A stretch of 64,000 nt of DNA, taken from NCBI GenBank assembly GCA_963817485.1, contig CAWFOR010000005.1, forward strand, positions 248,001 through 312,000. Direction: 5' to 3'. The position numbers and the translations under genes are program-made. This DNA comes from Hyphomicrobium_A sp963817485. GTDB lineage: Bacteria > Pseudomonadota > Alphaproteobacteria > Rhizobiales > Hyphomicrobiaceae. Below are positions 8,946-17,133 of the stretch, in pieces; the first letter of the stretch is position 1, and each line of letters opens with the position of its first letter. Below the pieces are notes generated by a model. That model did no database searches. It saw nothing but the letters and a program-made list of their open reading frames with translations, and was not told the origin of the DNA.

Positions 8946-10557
8946 ACAACCCGTGCAGGAACCACGTCGGCGGCTCCTCGTCGCGCCCGTAGAGCCCTTC
9001 GCGGTAGACCCAATAGCCGGCGCCGCCCTCGTCCTCGATGCGGTAGTAGTCGCGCGTGCGGCTCGTCTTCGTCCCGATCTCGCGCCACCACTCGGGCGCT
9101 ATGCGCTGCGGGCCCTGGAAGCGTACGACGCGGCGCTCCACCCGGCGCCAGGTGAAGCGGGCGGGCGGACCTTCGGGCACCTCGGCGACGACGCGGATGG
9201 GCTCGGGCGCGGACAAGAGCAGCGGCGGCCGCGGGGCCGCGGGCGCAACCGGCCCAATCGGCCATGGGGGCTGGCCTTTGCCGCGTGCCGGCGCGCTGTC
9301 GCGCAGCGCCGGCATACGCGCCTCCGCCCGCTCGGGGATGTGGCTTGCGCGCGGCTCCAGGCGGCTCACGCGGCCGGCACCCAGATGGTTCGCGAGGCGG
9401 TCGACGAGCAGCGCCGGGTCGGAACGCGCCGCACCCGAGAGCCGCGCGCCCAGCGCCGCCTGCGGGGTGTCGCGGCGTTCGACCTGCACGGCTGAGAGCA
9501 CGAGGATGTCGACGCCGAAGCCGGCATCGAGCGCCTCGAGCTTCTCCTTCAGAAGCGCCAGCAGGTGCTCGGGCGTGCGGCAGGGGAAGCTCATGCCGGC
9601 GCGCGCTTCGCCAACCGTGCCGTCGGCGCGGTAGAGCGACAGGTGCACGCGGCGGGCGCCGAGCCCGCGCGCCTCGAGGCTCGCGCACAGCTCGACCGCG
9701 AGCCGCTCGGTCTCGGCTTCGAGGCTGGCTGAGGAGATGAGTGGATCGGGGAAGGCGCGTTGCACGTAGAGCGCGGGGGGCTCGATCAGCGCGGTGAGCG
9801 GCTCGGACTTGACGCCCAAGGCCTGGTCGAGGCGCCGCAGGACGGCCTCGGCCGCTTCCGATGAGCGGAAACGGCGCTCGATCGCCGAACGCGGCAGGCG
9901 GTAGAGCTGGCCGATGCGCCTGAGCCCCAGCCGCTTTAAGAGCAGCACGGCTTCCGGCGCGAGCCGCAAGGCCTCGACGGGAAGGGGGCCGAGCCGCAGC
10001 TCCGTTTCGCCCGCCGGCGCGATGGTGCTGGCGAAATCATAGCGCCACGACGTTTCGCCTTCGCTCGACGGCACGCGCCGGGGCGGGGCAAAGCGGGCGA
10101 GCGCGTGGGCGGCGCCGAAGGTATCGGCGAGGCCCGCCTGCGCGGTGAGCCCGAAGCGGGAAAGCTTGCCGAGCAGGTCCTCCAGGAGCCGCTCCTCGCC
10201 GCCGTGCAGGTGCGCGACACCGGTCACGTCGATCCACAGCCCATCCGCGCCGTCAACGTTGCGGGCAGGTCCGTAGCGACCGCACCAGCGCGCGAGCTTC
10301 ATCAGCGCGACGCGGTCGCGGCGCGGCTCGGCGGGACGCGAGAGGAGTGCCGGCAGCGCGGCACGCGCATCCGTGAGCGCCTGACCGACGCGCACCCCCT
10401 CCGCCGCCGCCTTGGCGTTGACGGCGGTGATGCGGATGCCATGCGTCCCCGGCTCGACGAGCGCAAGCGGGAGATCAGACGGCACCGCGGCGGGCGTGGC
10501 GCGGCTCATGCGCTCGATCGGCCAGAGCGGGAGCCAAACGGAAACGATGCGTCTCAT
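8938..10557 (-). CDS. imuB: ImuB, Y-family polymerase-like mutasome subunit
   Basis: ImuB is a Y-family polymerase relative that lost its catalytic acids and acts as the hub linking DnaE2, ImuA and the beta clamp. The ATG at 10557 opens MRRIVSVWLPLWPIERM, the family's N-terminus, in which the metal-binding aspartate of active Y polymerases is replaced. A palm-like segment and a helix-hairpin-helix region (LGLRRIGQLYRLPRSAI) follow, then a long C-terminal tail ending FLHGLFG. Length is 539 residues. It overlaps imuA upstream by 83 bases and touches dnaE2 downstream, so the three genes are one operon. Confidence 0.9.
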   Translation of the reverse strand: MRRIVSVWLPLWPIERMSRATPAAVPSDLPLALVEPGTHGIRITAVNAKAAAEGVRVGQALTDARAALPALLSRPAEPRRDRVALMKLARWCGRYGPARNVDGADGLWIDVTGVAHLHGGEERLLEDLLGKLSRFGLTAQAGLADTFGAAHALARFAPPRRVPSSEGETSWRYDFASTIAPAGETELRLGPLPVEALRLAPEAVLLLKRLGLRRIGQLYRLPRSAIERRFRSSEAAEAVLRRLDQALGVKSEPLTALIEPPALYVQRAFPDPLISSASLEAETERLAVELCASLEARGLGARRVHLSLYRADGTVGEARAGMSFPCRTPEHLLALLKEKLEALDAGFGVDILVLSAVQVERRDTPQAALGARLSGAARSDPALLVDRLANHLGAGRVSRLEPRASHIPERAEARMPALRDSAPARGKGQPPWPIGPVAPAAPRPPLLLSAPEPIRVVAEVPEGPPARFTWRRVERRVVRFQGPQRIAPEWWREIGTKTSRTRDYYRIEDEGGAGYWVYREGLYGRDEEPPTWFLHGLFG

Positions 10558-11497
10558 CGGACCATTCCAGAGGCAGCGACAAAGCCTGTGCAGCGAGCGC
10601 GTTTGCGCGGCAGCGCTCGAGCGAGACGGTGTAGCGGCGGGCGCCGGGCGCGGCCGCATCGAAGGGATGGGACGCGCTTCTCCGCGGGCCGATGCGCCAG
10701 CGGGTGGCGGTCGAACCGGCGCCGGGCGCGCGCGGATCGGTCACGAGCAGGCACGGGGTCAGGCTGCCGGCGGCGGCGAGGGCCAAGCGGCGCGCAGGCG
10801 TGAGCTCGACCTCCTTCATCACACCGACAACGAGCGCGAGGCTCGCCGACTTCAGGCCTTCCTCCATGGCCCACAGCGCTTCCGACGCGCGCTTTGCTTC
10901 CACGAACAGGAAAGCTGAGGGATCAAGACCCATGGCAGCGAGGCCCTGGCCGCAGGGCAGCCCCAGCTCGCGCTCGAACGCGGACGGCCAGCACCAGAGG
11001 ATGTGCGCGGGCGCACCGGAGCGCGCGAGTGCGTTTGAGCGGCGTACGGCAAGGCGCAGCGCAAAGCCGAGCGCGGCGCCCCAGGCCCCGGCGCTGGCGC
11101 CGGCGGCGGGGTCCGTCACACAACCTTCGGGCTTTACCTCGTGCAGCGAGGCGGCATCGAGACCGCCGGCAAGGTGAGCATCGATCTCGGGTGCGCCGAG
11201 CGTCCACGGCGCGGAAGCGGGAAGCGGACCCGAAGCGTCGGGAGCAAGCGCCCGCAGGGCCGGGGAGGCCGCATGCCGCTCGAGCACCTCGATGCGCGCG
11301 CGCAGGCCTGCGACGACACTCTCTCTCGGACTATCTTTGATGGGGGTGGCCGGGACAGCGAAGAGGGCGCCGCCATCCCGGCCGGGGGAAGAAAAAGGCC
11401 AGAGCCCGGCCCTACGCGAACGTGAGCCGGGCTCTGGCGGCGAGATCCGCGTCTGACCGGCGGACGGTGGGATGGGGGGTGGGGCCGCCTGGGTCAC
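10475..11497 (-). CDS. imuA: ImuA, RecA-like mutasome subunit
   Basis: ImuA is a small RecA-like protein that works with ImuB and DnaE2 in SOS mutagenesis. The product is 340 residues with the family pattern: ARIEVLER near residue 70, the substrate-like loop LAGGLDAASLHEV, a central HILWCWPSAFERELGLP stretch and SLALVVGVMKEVELTPARRL. The N-terminal 45 residues are Pro/Arg-rich and poorly conserved in character, so the true start may be later; no better ATG or GTG was seen. A LexA box lies 50 bases upstream of this start. Confidence 0.85.
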   Translation of the reverse strand: MTQAAPPPIPPSAGQTRISPPEPGSRSRRAGLWPFSSPGRDGGALFAVPATPIKDSPRESVVAGLRARIEVLERHAASPALRALAPDASGPLPASAPWTLGAPEIDAHLAGGLDAASLHEVKPEGCVTDPAAGASAGAWGAALGFALRLAVRRSNALARSGAPAHILWCWPSAFERELGLPCGQGLAAMGLDPSAFLFVEAKRASEALWAMEEGLKSASLALVVGVMKEVELTPARRLALAAAGSLTPCLLVTDPRAPGAGSTATRWRIGPRRSASHPFDAAAPGARRYTVSLERCRANALAAQALSLPLEWSDETHRFRLAPALADRAHEPRHARRGAV

Positions 11498-11546
11498 GGG
11501 GACGCTCTCGCAACAGCTCTGGGGCAGCGGGGAAGTTGCCGCCCAT

Positions 11547-11561
11547 GTTCATTTTTTGTTC
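11547..11561 (-). promoter_or_regulatory. LexA (SOS) box of the imuA-imuB-dnaE2 operon
   Basis: The sequence GTTC-ATTTTTT-GTTC is an exact match to the direct-repeat LexA site of alphaproteobacteria (GTTC-N7-GTTC). It lies 50 bases ahead of the imuA start, in the position expected for repression of the mutasome operon until DNA damage. A weaker GTTC-N7-CTTC follows at 11558-11572. Confidence 0.85.
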
Positions 11562-11916
11562 TAGATTGCTTCGGGGATTCGGTCAAGATCGAAAAGGGTA
11601 CGAACCAAGATCAAATGTTCCAAACGATGCAATATCAACTTGCTTATCTGCCTGTTACAAAATGACGGACGGCAGCTGGAGAATTCGTTTGAGCCCTATA
11701 TCAAGGCACCCAGGTCGGAAATAACTAAACGCTTATAGATCAATACTTTATATTGGACACGACGGAGTTGCCGCGGTGCAAAAACGCCTCACAATACGAT
11801 CATGACCGTACTGTGTCTCCCATGCTCTGCCGTAGAAAATGGGACTGTTATATACGCTCCGTTCACCTTAGATGACCCACTCTCGAGCGTGCAGCAACGA
11901 TCGGAGCTCGTCCCTA
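11562..11916. other. Intergenic region, promoter-bearing, no gene seen
   Basis: This 355-base gap separates the imu operon and the L,D-transpeptidase gene, which diverge. It is clearly more AT-rich than the flanks. It should hold the promoter of the transpeptidase gene and the -35 side of the imu promoter. I saw no credible reading frame, tRNA or hairpin terminator in it. Confidence 0.5.
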
Positions 11917-13084
11917 ATGTCCTTCCGCAGCCTCGTGCGTCCCCTCGTCCTCGCAATCCTGGCCGCCACCCCCCTCCTCACCGCTCCGAACGCTGCCCGC
12001 GCCCAGGGTCTCATCGACTTTCTGTGGGGCGGCACCGACGAGTGGGGCGGCAAGCGTCAGGTCGTCGATTTCGATCCCAAGTACAGCGCGGACCAGGTGA
12101 TCGTCTCCTTCGGCGACCGCCGGCTCTATCTCATCACGCAGAAGGGCAAGGCGATCAGCTACCCGATCGCGGTCCCGCGCGAGCAGAGCCGCTGGGAAGG
12201 CACGACCACCGTGTCCGACAAGAAGGAGAACCCGTCCTGGCGGCCGACGCCGGACATGCTCAGGGAAAACCCCAAGCTGCCGACCTGGGTCCCGGGCGGC
12301 CACCCGATGAACCCGCTCGGCGTGCGCGCCATGTACCTCGGCGCCAGCACCTACCGCATCCACGGCACCGACGCGCCATGGACGATCGGGCAGGCGGTCT
12401 CCAAGGGCTGCATCCGCATGTATAACGAGGACGTGCTCGACCTTTATCCGCGCGTCCCCGTGGGCATGAAGGTCACGGTCACCTGGCAGCAGTTCAACCC
12501 GCAGGCGGTCGCCTCCAACGACGACAGCAGCAGCACCTCGCCGTTTTCGTACGAGCCGCCCGATCGTGGCCGGCACGTCGTCGAAGGGATCGACGCGTTC
12601 CATTCGCAACCTGCCGCCGCCGCCGTCGAGCCTCCCGGCTACGGCTGGCGTGACGCCCGACAACGTGGGTGCGGCGAACAAGATGGCGCCGCCCGATCCC
12701 TCGACAGAGGACAAGCCGGCCAAGCCGATCGTGAAGGCCAAGCCTAAGGTCAAGAAGCCGGAAGCGATCGCGGCCACGACGCCTTCGACCCCGGCAGCGC
12801 CGGCCGCGCCTGAGGCCAAGACGCCAGTGGCATCGACGGTGGCGCCAGTGGCATCGACGGCCGCGGCGACACCTCCACCCGCTGCCGCGCCGGCAAAGAC
12901 GGAAACATCGAGCGCGGTCGAAGCCGCCACCAAGGCGGCCGAGGCAGCAACGCGCGCGGCCGAATCCGCCCGCAAGGCAGCGGACGCAGCCAAAAAGGCC
13001 GCGGAAGACGCCCGCAAGGCGACCTCGGCCGACGGCAACAAGGAACCCGGCAAAGAGGACGGCGCCAAGCGCGCAGCTCTCTAA
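11917..13084 (+). CDS. L,D-transpeptidase (YkuD) with Ala/Lys/Pro-rich tail (one apparent +1 frameshift)
   Basis: A periplasmic enzyme that crosslinks peptidoglycan or links it to outer-membrane proteins. The ATG at 11917 gives a signal peptide (VRPLVLAILAATPLLT, ending in NAARAQ). The YkuD domain spans about residues 50-190, with IHGTDAPWTIG and the catalytic motif SKGCIRMYNED. Near 12561-12566 the frame shifts: one reading ends at 12747 in sequence of no protein character, while removing one C joins the domain to a frame that runs to 13084. That frame is rich in Ala, Lys and Pro (a wall-spanning linker) and ends just before a good terminator, which supports the joined 388-residue form. Alternatively the tail frame starts at a GTG at 12566 as its own gene. 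Confidence 0.8.
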
Positions 13085-13109
13085 AGGGCGACCCGGCAGC
13101 AAGCATTCG

Positions 13110-13143
13110 AAGGGCGGAGCTTTCGGCTCCGCCCTTTTTCTTT
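13110..13143 (+). terminator. Rho-independent terminator
   Basis: The stem AAGGGCGGAGC pairs with GGCTCCGCCCTT around a TTTC loop and runs into TTTTTCTTT. It sits 26 bases after the end of the L,D-transpeptidase gene. Confidence 0.85.
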
Positions 13144-13170
13144 GCCTTCGGTGACGGCGGCGCGACCGCC

Positions 13171-14118
13171 CTACGACGCCGTGGCGAGGCACGACTTGAA
13201 CCCAGCCGTCAGGTTGCGCATGAGCTGGAAGTAGAGGTCGGCGCCCGCAGGCAGCAGAATGCCTTCCGGATCGAGCGTGCCGATGCGCACGTTCGTGCCT
13301 TCGCTCACCGCCGCAACGAGATTGGGCTGGAACAGCGGCTCGGCGAACAGGCACACGGCGTCGAGCGCGCGGATCTTGGCGCGCAGCTCGCTCAACCGCT
13401 TGGCGCTCGGCTGCTGCTCGGGGCTCACCGTGATCGAGCCGACGGGGTCGAGATCGAAGCGCTCGGCGAAATACTGGTAGGCATCGTGGAATACGACGAA
13501 CGGGCGGTCGCGCAGCGGCTTGGTCTCGGTCTCTATGTCCGCCGTCAGCGCGTCGATCTTAGCGTTGAGCTTCTCCGCATTGGCCTTGAGCTGCACCGCA
13601 TGGGCGGGTGCGCGCTCGGCCAGCACCTGCGCCAGATAGCGCACGACGGCCTTGGCGTTGTCGGGATCGAGCCAGATGTGCCCGTCCTTGGCGACGCCCT
13701 CGTGCTCTGCCGCCGCCTCGTGCTCATCCCCATCATGCCGATGCGGCTCGAACGTTCCCCCCGAGCGCAGGTCCAGCAGCTTGAGCCCGGGTGCATCCAC
13801 CAGCGTCACGAGGCGCACGCTCGCCGGCAGCGTGGAGACGATCTTCTTCGTGAACGGCTCCAGCGTCTCCGACACACGCACGAACACGTCGGCGCCGTCG
13901 ATCGCGCGCACGCCCGACGGCTTCAGCGAGAATGCGTGCGGGGAAGCGGCGCCATCGACGAGCAGGGTCGGAGCGCCGACCCCCTCCATTAATTGCGTGA
14001 CGAGGGAGTGGATCGGCTTGATCGTCACCACGACCTTCAGCTCGGCCGAGGCGGGGCCGGCAGCCGCGGAGAGGAGGCCGAGCATGGCCGCCACGGCAAA
14101 GTGCAACCGAAATCCCAT
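13171..14118 (-). CDS. znuA: Zinc ABC transporter substrate-binding protein ZnuA
   Basis: Periplasmic zinc-binding protein that feeds the ZnuBC importer. The 315-residue product has a signal peptide (residues 1-25), then TIKPIHSLVTQLMEGVG, the ligand histidine in ASPHAF, a His/Asp/Glu-rich loop (HRHDGDEHEAAAEHE, about residues 125-140), the ligand motif GHIWLDPDNA, and FHDAYQYF. No znuB or znuC is in the window. It diverges from a DUF1007 gene, and a Zur-like palindrome lies between them. Confidence 0.92.
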   Translation of the reverse strand: MGFRLHFAVAAMLGLLSAAAGPASAELKVVVTIKPIHSLVTQLMEGVGAPTLLVDGAASPHAFSLKPSGVRAIDGADVFVRVSETLEPFTKKIVSTLPASVRLVTLVDAPGLKLLDLRSGGTFEPHRHDGDEHEAAAEHEGVAKDGHIWLDPDNAKAVVRYLAQVLAERAPAHAVQLKANAEKLNAKIDALTADIETETKPLRDRPFVVFHDAYQYFAERFDLDPVGSITVSPEQQPSAKRLSELRAKIRALDAVCLFAEPLFQPNLVAAVSEGTNVRIGTLDPEGILLPAGADLYFQLMRNLTAGFKSCLATAS

Positions 14119-14195
14119 CTGCGCACGCTTTCCCGGGTGTCGTGGGCGGAGAAAAAGAGCCGCAGCCCGAACGGCGATCGTCCGCTTGTCCCGGC

Positions 14196-14213
14196 CGATT
14201 ATGTGATAATATC
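14196..14213. promoter_or_regulatory. Possible Zur operator between znuA and the DUF1007 gene
   Basis: ATTAT-GTG-ATAAT is a perfect inverted repeat in an otherwise GC-rich spacer, 80 bases from znuA and about 140 from the DUF1007 start. Its AT-rich core resembles the ATAAYATTATAAC-like Zur sites known from alphaproteobacteria. Position between two metal-handling genes supports the idea, but the match is partial. Confidence 0.45.
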
Positions 14214-14349
14214 CGAGCCGCGCAACCTAGTTCGCGGGCCGGCAACACGCAACCGCCAACTTTTGGCGCCACCAATCGGACGAGCCTCGCGCCGCTCGCT
14301 GCGGCCACCACCGACCCGATCTACGTCAATCAAACCCTGGGGATCCCGC

Positions 14350-15012
14350 TTGCGTGCAAAAAACATCCTCGCCGCGGCGGCCGTTGCCGCAGGTCTCTTC
14401 GCCTCGGCAGCGCCGGCGCTCGCGCATCCCCACGTTTGGGTGACGGCATCGGCGACGGTCCTCTACGACCACAACACGATCACCGGGCTACAGCAGGCCT
14501 GGACCTTCGACGAGTTCTACACTCAGCAGGCGATCGAGGGCCTCGATAAGAACGGCGACGGCAAGTACGACCGGCAGGAGCTGTCGGAGCTCGCGCAGGT
14601 CAACATGGATGGGCTCAAGGAGTTCAACTATTTCACCGTCGCCAAGCTCGGCGATGCCGATCTGAAGTTCAAGCCGCCGGTCGACTACTGGCTCGAGTAC
14701 AACGCCCAGAAGATTCTCACCTTGCACTTCACGCTGCCGCTGGAGAAACCGGTGCCGGCGGACGCGACGGGCTTCGCCTTCTCCGTCTCCGACCCCAGCT
14801 ATTTCATCGACTTCGAGCTGGCAAAAGAGCATCCGGTCACACTCGGCCGCGGCGCGCCTGCGGGGTGCGTGGCGACGATCCACGATCCCGCCGAGGAGGA
14901 TGAGGATTCTCAGAAGCTCAACCAGGCGTTCTCGAACGCCCTCGGCAACAAGAACGGTACCTCCGGCTTCGGCATGGTGAAGTCGGTGGCTGTCCACTGC
15001 GCCAAATCGTGA
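14350..15012 (+). CDS. DUF1007 family periplasmic protein
   Basis: A 220-residue exported protein of a family often found beside nickel, cobalt or zinc transport genes. The TTG at 14350 opens a clear signal peptide (NILAAAAVAAGLFASAAPALA) followed at once by HPHVWV, the family's characteristic N-terminus with candidate metal-binding histidines. An EF-hand-like loop, LDKNGDGKYDRQEL, lies near residue 60. Its divergence from znuA and the palindrome between them suggest a role in zinc supply. The start could be elsewhere, as the frame is open far upstream. Confidence 0.85.
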   Translation: MRAKNILAAAAVAAGLFASAAPALAHPHVWVTASATVLYDHNTITGLQQAWTFDEFYTQQAIEGLDKNGDGKYDRQELSELAQVNMDGLKEFNYFTVAKLGDADLKFKPPVDYWLEYNAQKILTLHFTLPLEKPVPADATGFAFSVSDPSYFIDFELAKEHPVTLGRGAPAGCVATIHDPAEEDEDSQKLNQAFSNALGNKNGTSGFGMVKSVAVHCAKS

Positions 15013-15104
15013 CCGGCGCGGTCGCCGGTCCGCATCGGCACGGCCGTTAACCAGCGCTTCAGCATGACGCCCCGGCGCGCGCCGCCGCGGACTAGGGTTC
15101 GCGC

Positions 15105-15497
15105 ATGCCGAGCCTCATCGCCTCCATCATGTTCGCGCTGGCCGCGCTGGCCTCCCCGTCGGCTAGCTCCGCGACGCCCGACATCGAGACCTCAGCCCTT
15201 GGCACCCCGCGACTGGAGATCGTCGTCGTCGAGGAGCCGAACTGCCTCTACTGCGCCCTGTTCCGCCGTGACCTATATCCGGCCTATGCGGCCTCGCCCC
15301 GCTCACGCGAGGTGCCGATGCGGTTCATCAGCGTGGCCGAGCTCAGCGCGAGCCGGCTCAGTCTGACCCAGTCGGTCGATGTCGTCCCCACCATCCTCGT
15401 GCTCGCCGACGGCACCGAGATAGGACGCATCCCGGGATACGCGACGACGGAGATTTTCTTCAGCGCGATCAACGCACTGCTGCCACCGCAGCACTGA
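15105..15497 (+). CDS. Exported thioredoxin-fold protein
   Basis: A 130-residue product with a signal peptide (residues about 1-23) and a thioredoxin-like active site, CLYC, in NCLYCALFRRDLYP. The cis-proline loop is present as VVPTILVLADG, followed by GRIPGY. This layout fits SoxS/SoxW-like periplasmic thiol-disulfide proteins. Its partner cannot be told from the neighbours. Confidence 0.75.
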   Translation: MPSLIASIMFALAALASPSASSATPDIETSALGTPRLEIVVVEEPNCLYCALFRRDLYPAYAASPRSREVPMRFISVAELSASRLSLTQSVDVVPTILVLADGTEIGRIPGYATTEIFFSAINALLPPQH

Positions 15498-15603
15498 CAT
15501 ACGCAGCCCCGCGCAAGCGTTGTAAAGTCGCCGCCGATCGGCTTTGATGGGGACGGCGAGCGGACCTGCAAGGGGATCCGCAAGCGGACCGTGGGGGTAT
15601 CGC

Positions 15604-16695
15604 ATGGACCGGCGTGAATTCCTGAAATCGACGGGTGCCGCCGCTGCGGCGGCGACCGCGGCAACGGCGGTGGCAGCCGAATCCGCGACGGCAGAGGCTT
15701 CCCGCGCCGGCGTGGCGGCACCGAACCTTGCAGCCGGCACCGTCGAGCTGCGTCTCGCGATCTCCTGGCCCGATGCCGTCGCCGGCCCGGCAGACCAAGC
15801 ACGCCGGCTCGGCCAGCGCCTCGCCGCCATGAGCGGCGGCCGCTATCGCATCGCGTTTGCCAACGGCAGCGGCGACGGGCTCGCCGCCGTGCGCGCGGGC
15901 GAAGCCGACCTCTACTACGCGTCCGAGCACGACCACCTCGGCGCCCATCGCGCGCTCGCCTACTTCGCGGGGCTGCCGGGCGACCGCGGGATCGCGGCGC
16001 GGCATCTCTCGGCCTGGATGCTCGCCGGCGGCGGACAGCAATTGTGGGATGACCTCGCGGCCAATTTCGGCGTCAAGGCTATGCTCGCAGGTCACACGGG
16101 CGAGCAACCCTGCTTCGTGGCGTCGCGGCGCGTCAGCGACATGAGCGAGCTCGCCGGTGGAAAGGTTGCCGTGTCCGGTCTCGCACGTGACGTGGTGCGC
16201 GGATTTGGCCTCGAGCCCGTGGCGATCCCCGCAGGGCATGTCGCCGATGCGCTTACGCGCGGCGAGCTTGTGGCCGCCGAATGCGGCGGCGCCATCGCCA
16301 GCTACGCGCTCGGCCTCTTGCGCGCCGCGAGCTGCTCCGCCGGCACGAGCGTCAACCGGCACGGATCGGCCGTATCGCTCGGGATTCGCCGCTCGCTGTG
16401 GGACCGCCTGTCCGCGAGCGATCAGGCGCTCTTCGCTGCGGCGGCGGCAGCCGAATTCGAGCTGGCACTCGCCGAGGAGGAGGCGCACCGGCGCCTGCTC
16501 TATCCCGCATCCCTGGCCGCCGATACCTGGCCCGTGGCGCCCGAGCTGTCGCGCACGATCCTCCGCGTCGCAGATGCGGTCGTCGCACACGTCGCCGCCT
16601 CCGACGCGCACGCGCAGCGCATCAATGCGGGCTACGAGGCGTTCCGGCGCGCGCTCCTACCCGAGACGTCATCCTTATTGGACGCGGTCACCTGA
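15604..16695 (+). CDS. TRAP transporter DctP-like substrate-binding protein with Tat signal
   Basis: A 363-residue periplasmic protein. The N-terminus MDRREFLKSTGAAAAAAT is a twin-arginine signal, so it is probably exported folded. The mature part follows the DctP pattern (LRLAISWPDA near the start, the central DLYYASEHDHLG, and a C-terminal helical segment with SASDQALFAAAAAAEFE). The membrane subunits DctQ and DctM are not in the window, so this is an orphan binding protein. Sequence conservation is low and the ligand is unknown. Confidence 0.7.
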   Translation: MDRREFLKSTGAAAAAATAATAVAAESATAEASRAGVAAPNLAAGTVELRLAISWPDAVAGPADQARRLGQRLAAMSGGRYRIAFANGSGDGLAAVRAGEADLYYASEHDHLGAHRALAYFAGLPGDRGIAARHLSAWMLAGGGQQLWDDLAANFGVKAMLAGHTGEQPCFVASRRVSDMSELAGGKVAVSGLARDVVRGFGLEPVAIPAGHVADALTRGELVAAECGGAIASYALGLLRAASCSAGTSVNRHGSAVSLGIRRSLWDRLSASDQALFAAAAAAEFELALAEEEAHRRLLYPASLAADTWPVAPELSRTILRVADAVVAHVAASDAHAQRINAGYEAFRRALLPETSSLLDAVT

Positions 16696-16822
16696 TTTGC
16701 AGCTGGCTTCAGGCCACAATAACGCGATGTTTGCGCGGACAATTCGTGTATCTTAGGTCCGCGGCCGCGGCGGGGCGTACGGGGATTGGCCGAAATCCAA
16801 TTTGTATTCCTACGGGTTGCGT

Positions 16823-17098
16823 ATGAGCATGACGACGATGGCTCCACAGGGGCCCCAATCTGCCCAGGGCGATTCCACTGACGCCCAAATGGAGCAGATC
16901 CGAGAGCTGCTGGTCGGCGACATCCTGCGCCGCACGGACGCACGCATCGAAGCGCTGGAAGCTCGCGTGCGCGAGCTGGAGGCGCGCCTCGAAGCCCAGG
17001 CTACCGAACAGACCGCCGGGCGGCGCTCCGCCTTCGAAGAGCTATCCCGCAACGTGGCCGACCTTGCCGATCGCATCCGGCAATCGGTGCAGAGCTAG
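16823..17098 (+). CDS. Small coiled-coil protein, first gene of the GTPase module
   Basis: A 91-residue soluble protein starting MSMTTMAPQGPQ at an ATG at 16823. Residues about 25-65 (EQIRELLVGDILRRTDARIE and the following EALEARVRELEARLEAQ) form a strong coiled coil, followed by a second amphipathic helix. It has no signal or membrane segment. The next gene begins 35 bases downstream on the same strand. I do not recognise a family; the context suggests an adaptor or scaffold for the OmpA/GTPase pair. Confidence 0.75.
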   Translation: MSMTTMAPQGPQSAQGDSTDAQMEQIRELLVGDILRRTDARIEALEARVRELEARLEAQATEQTAGRRSAFEELSRNVADLADRIRQSVQS

Positions 17099-17133
17099 CC
17101 GCACGAGGTTCAATTGCCCACGAGAACCTGACC

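Noticed and set aside
12566..13084. Separate Ala/Lys/Pro-rich gene after the L,D-transpeptidase
   Set aside because: Not excluded, but one-base removal joins it to the transpeptidase with a sensible wall-spanning tail, the shift matches the +1 pattern elsewhere, and a terminator follows.
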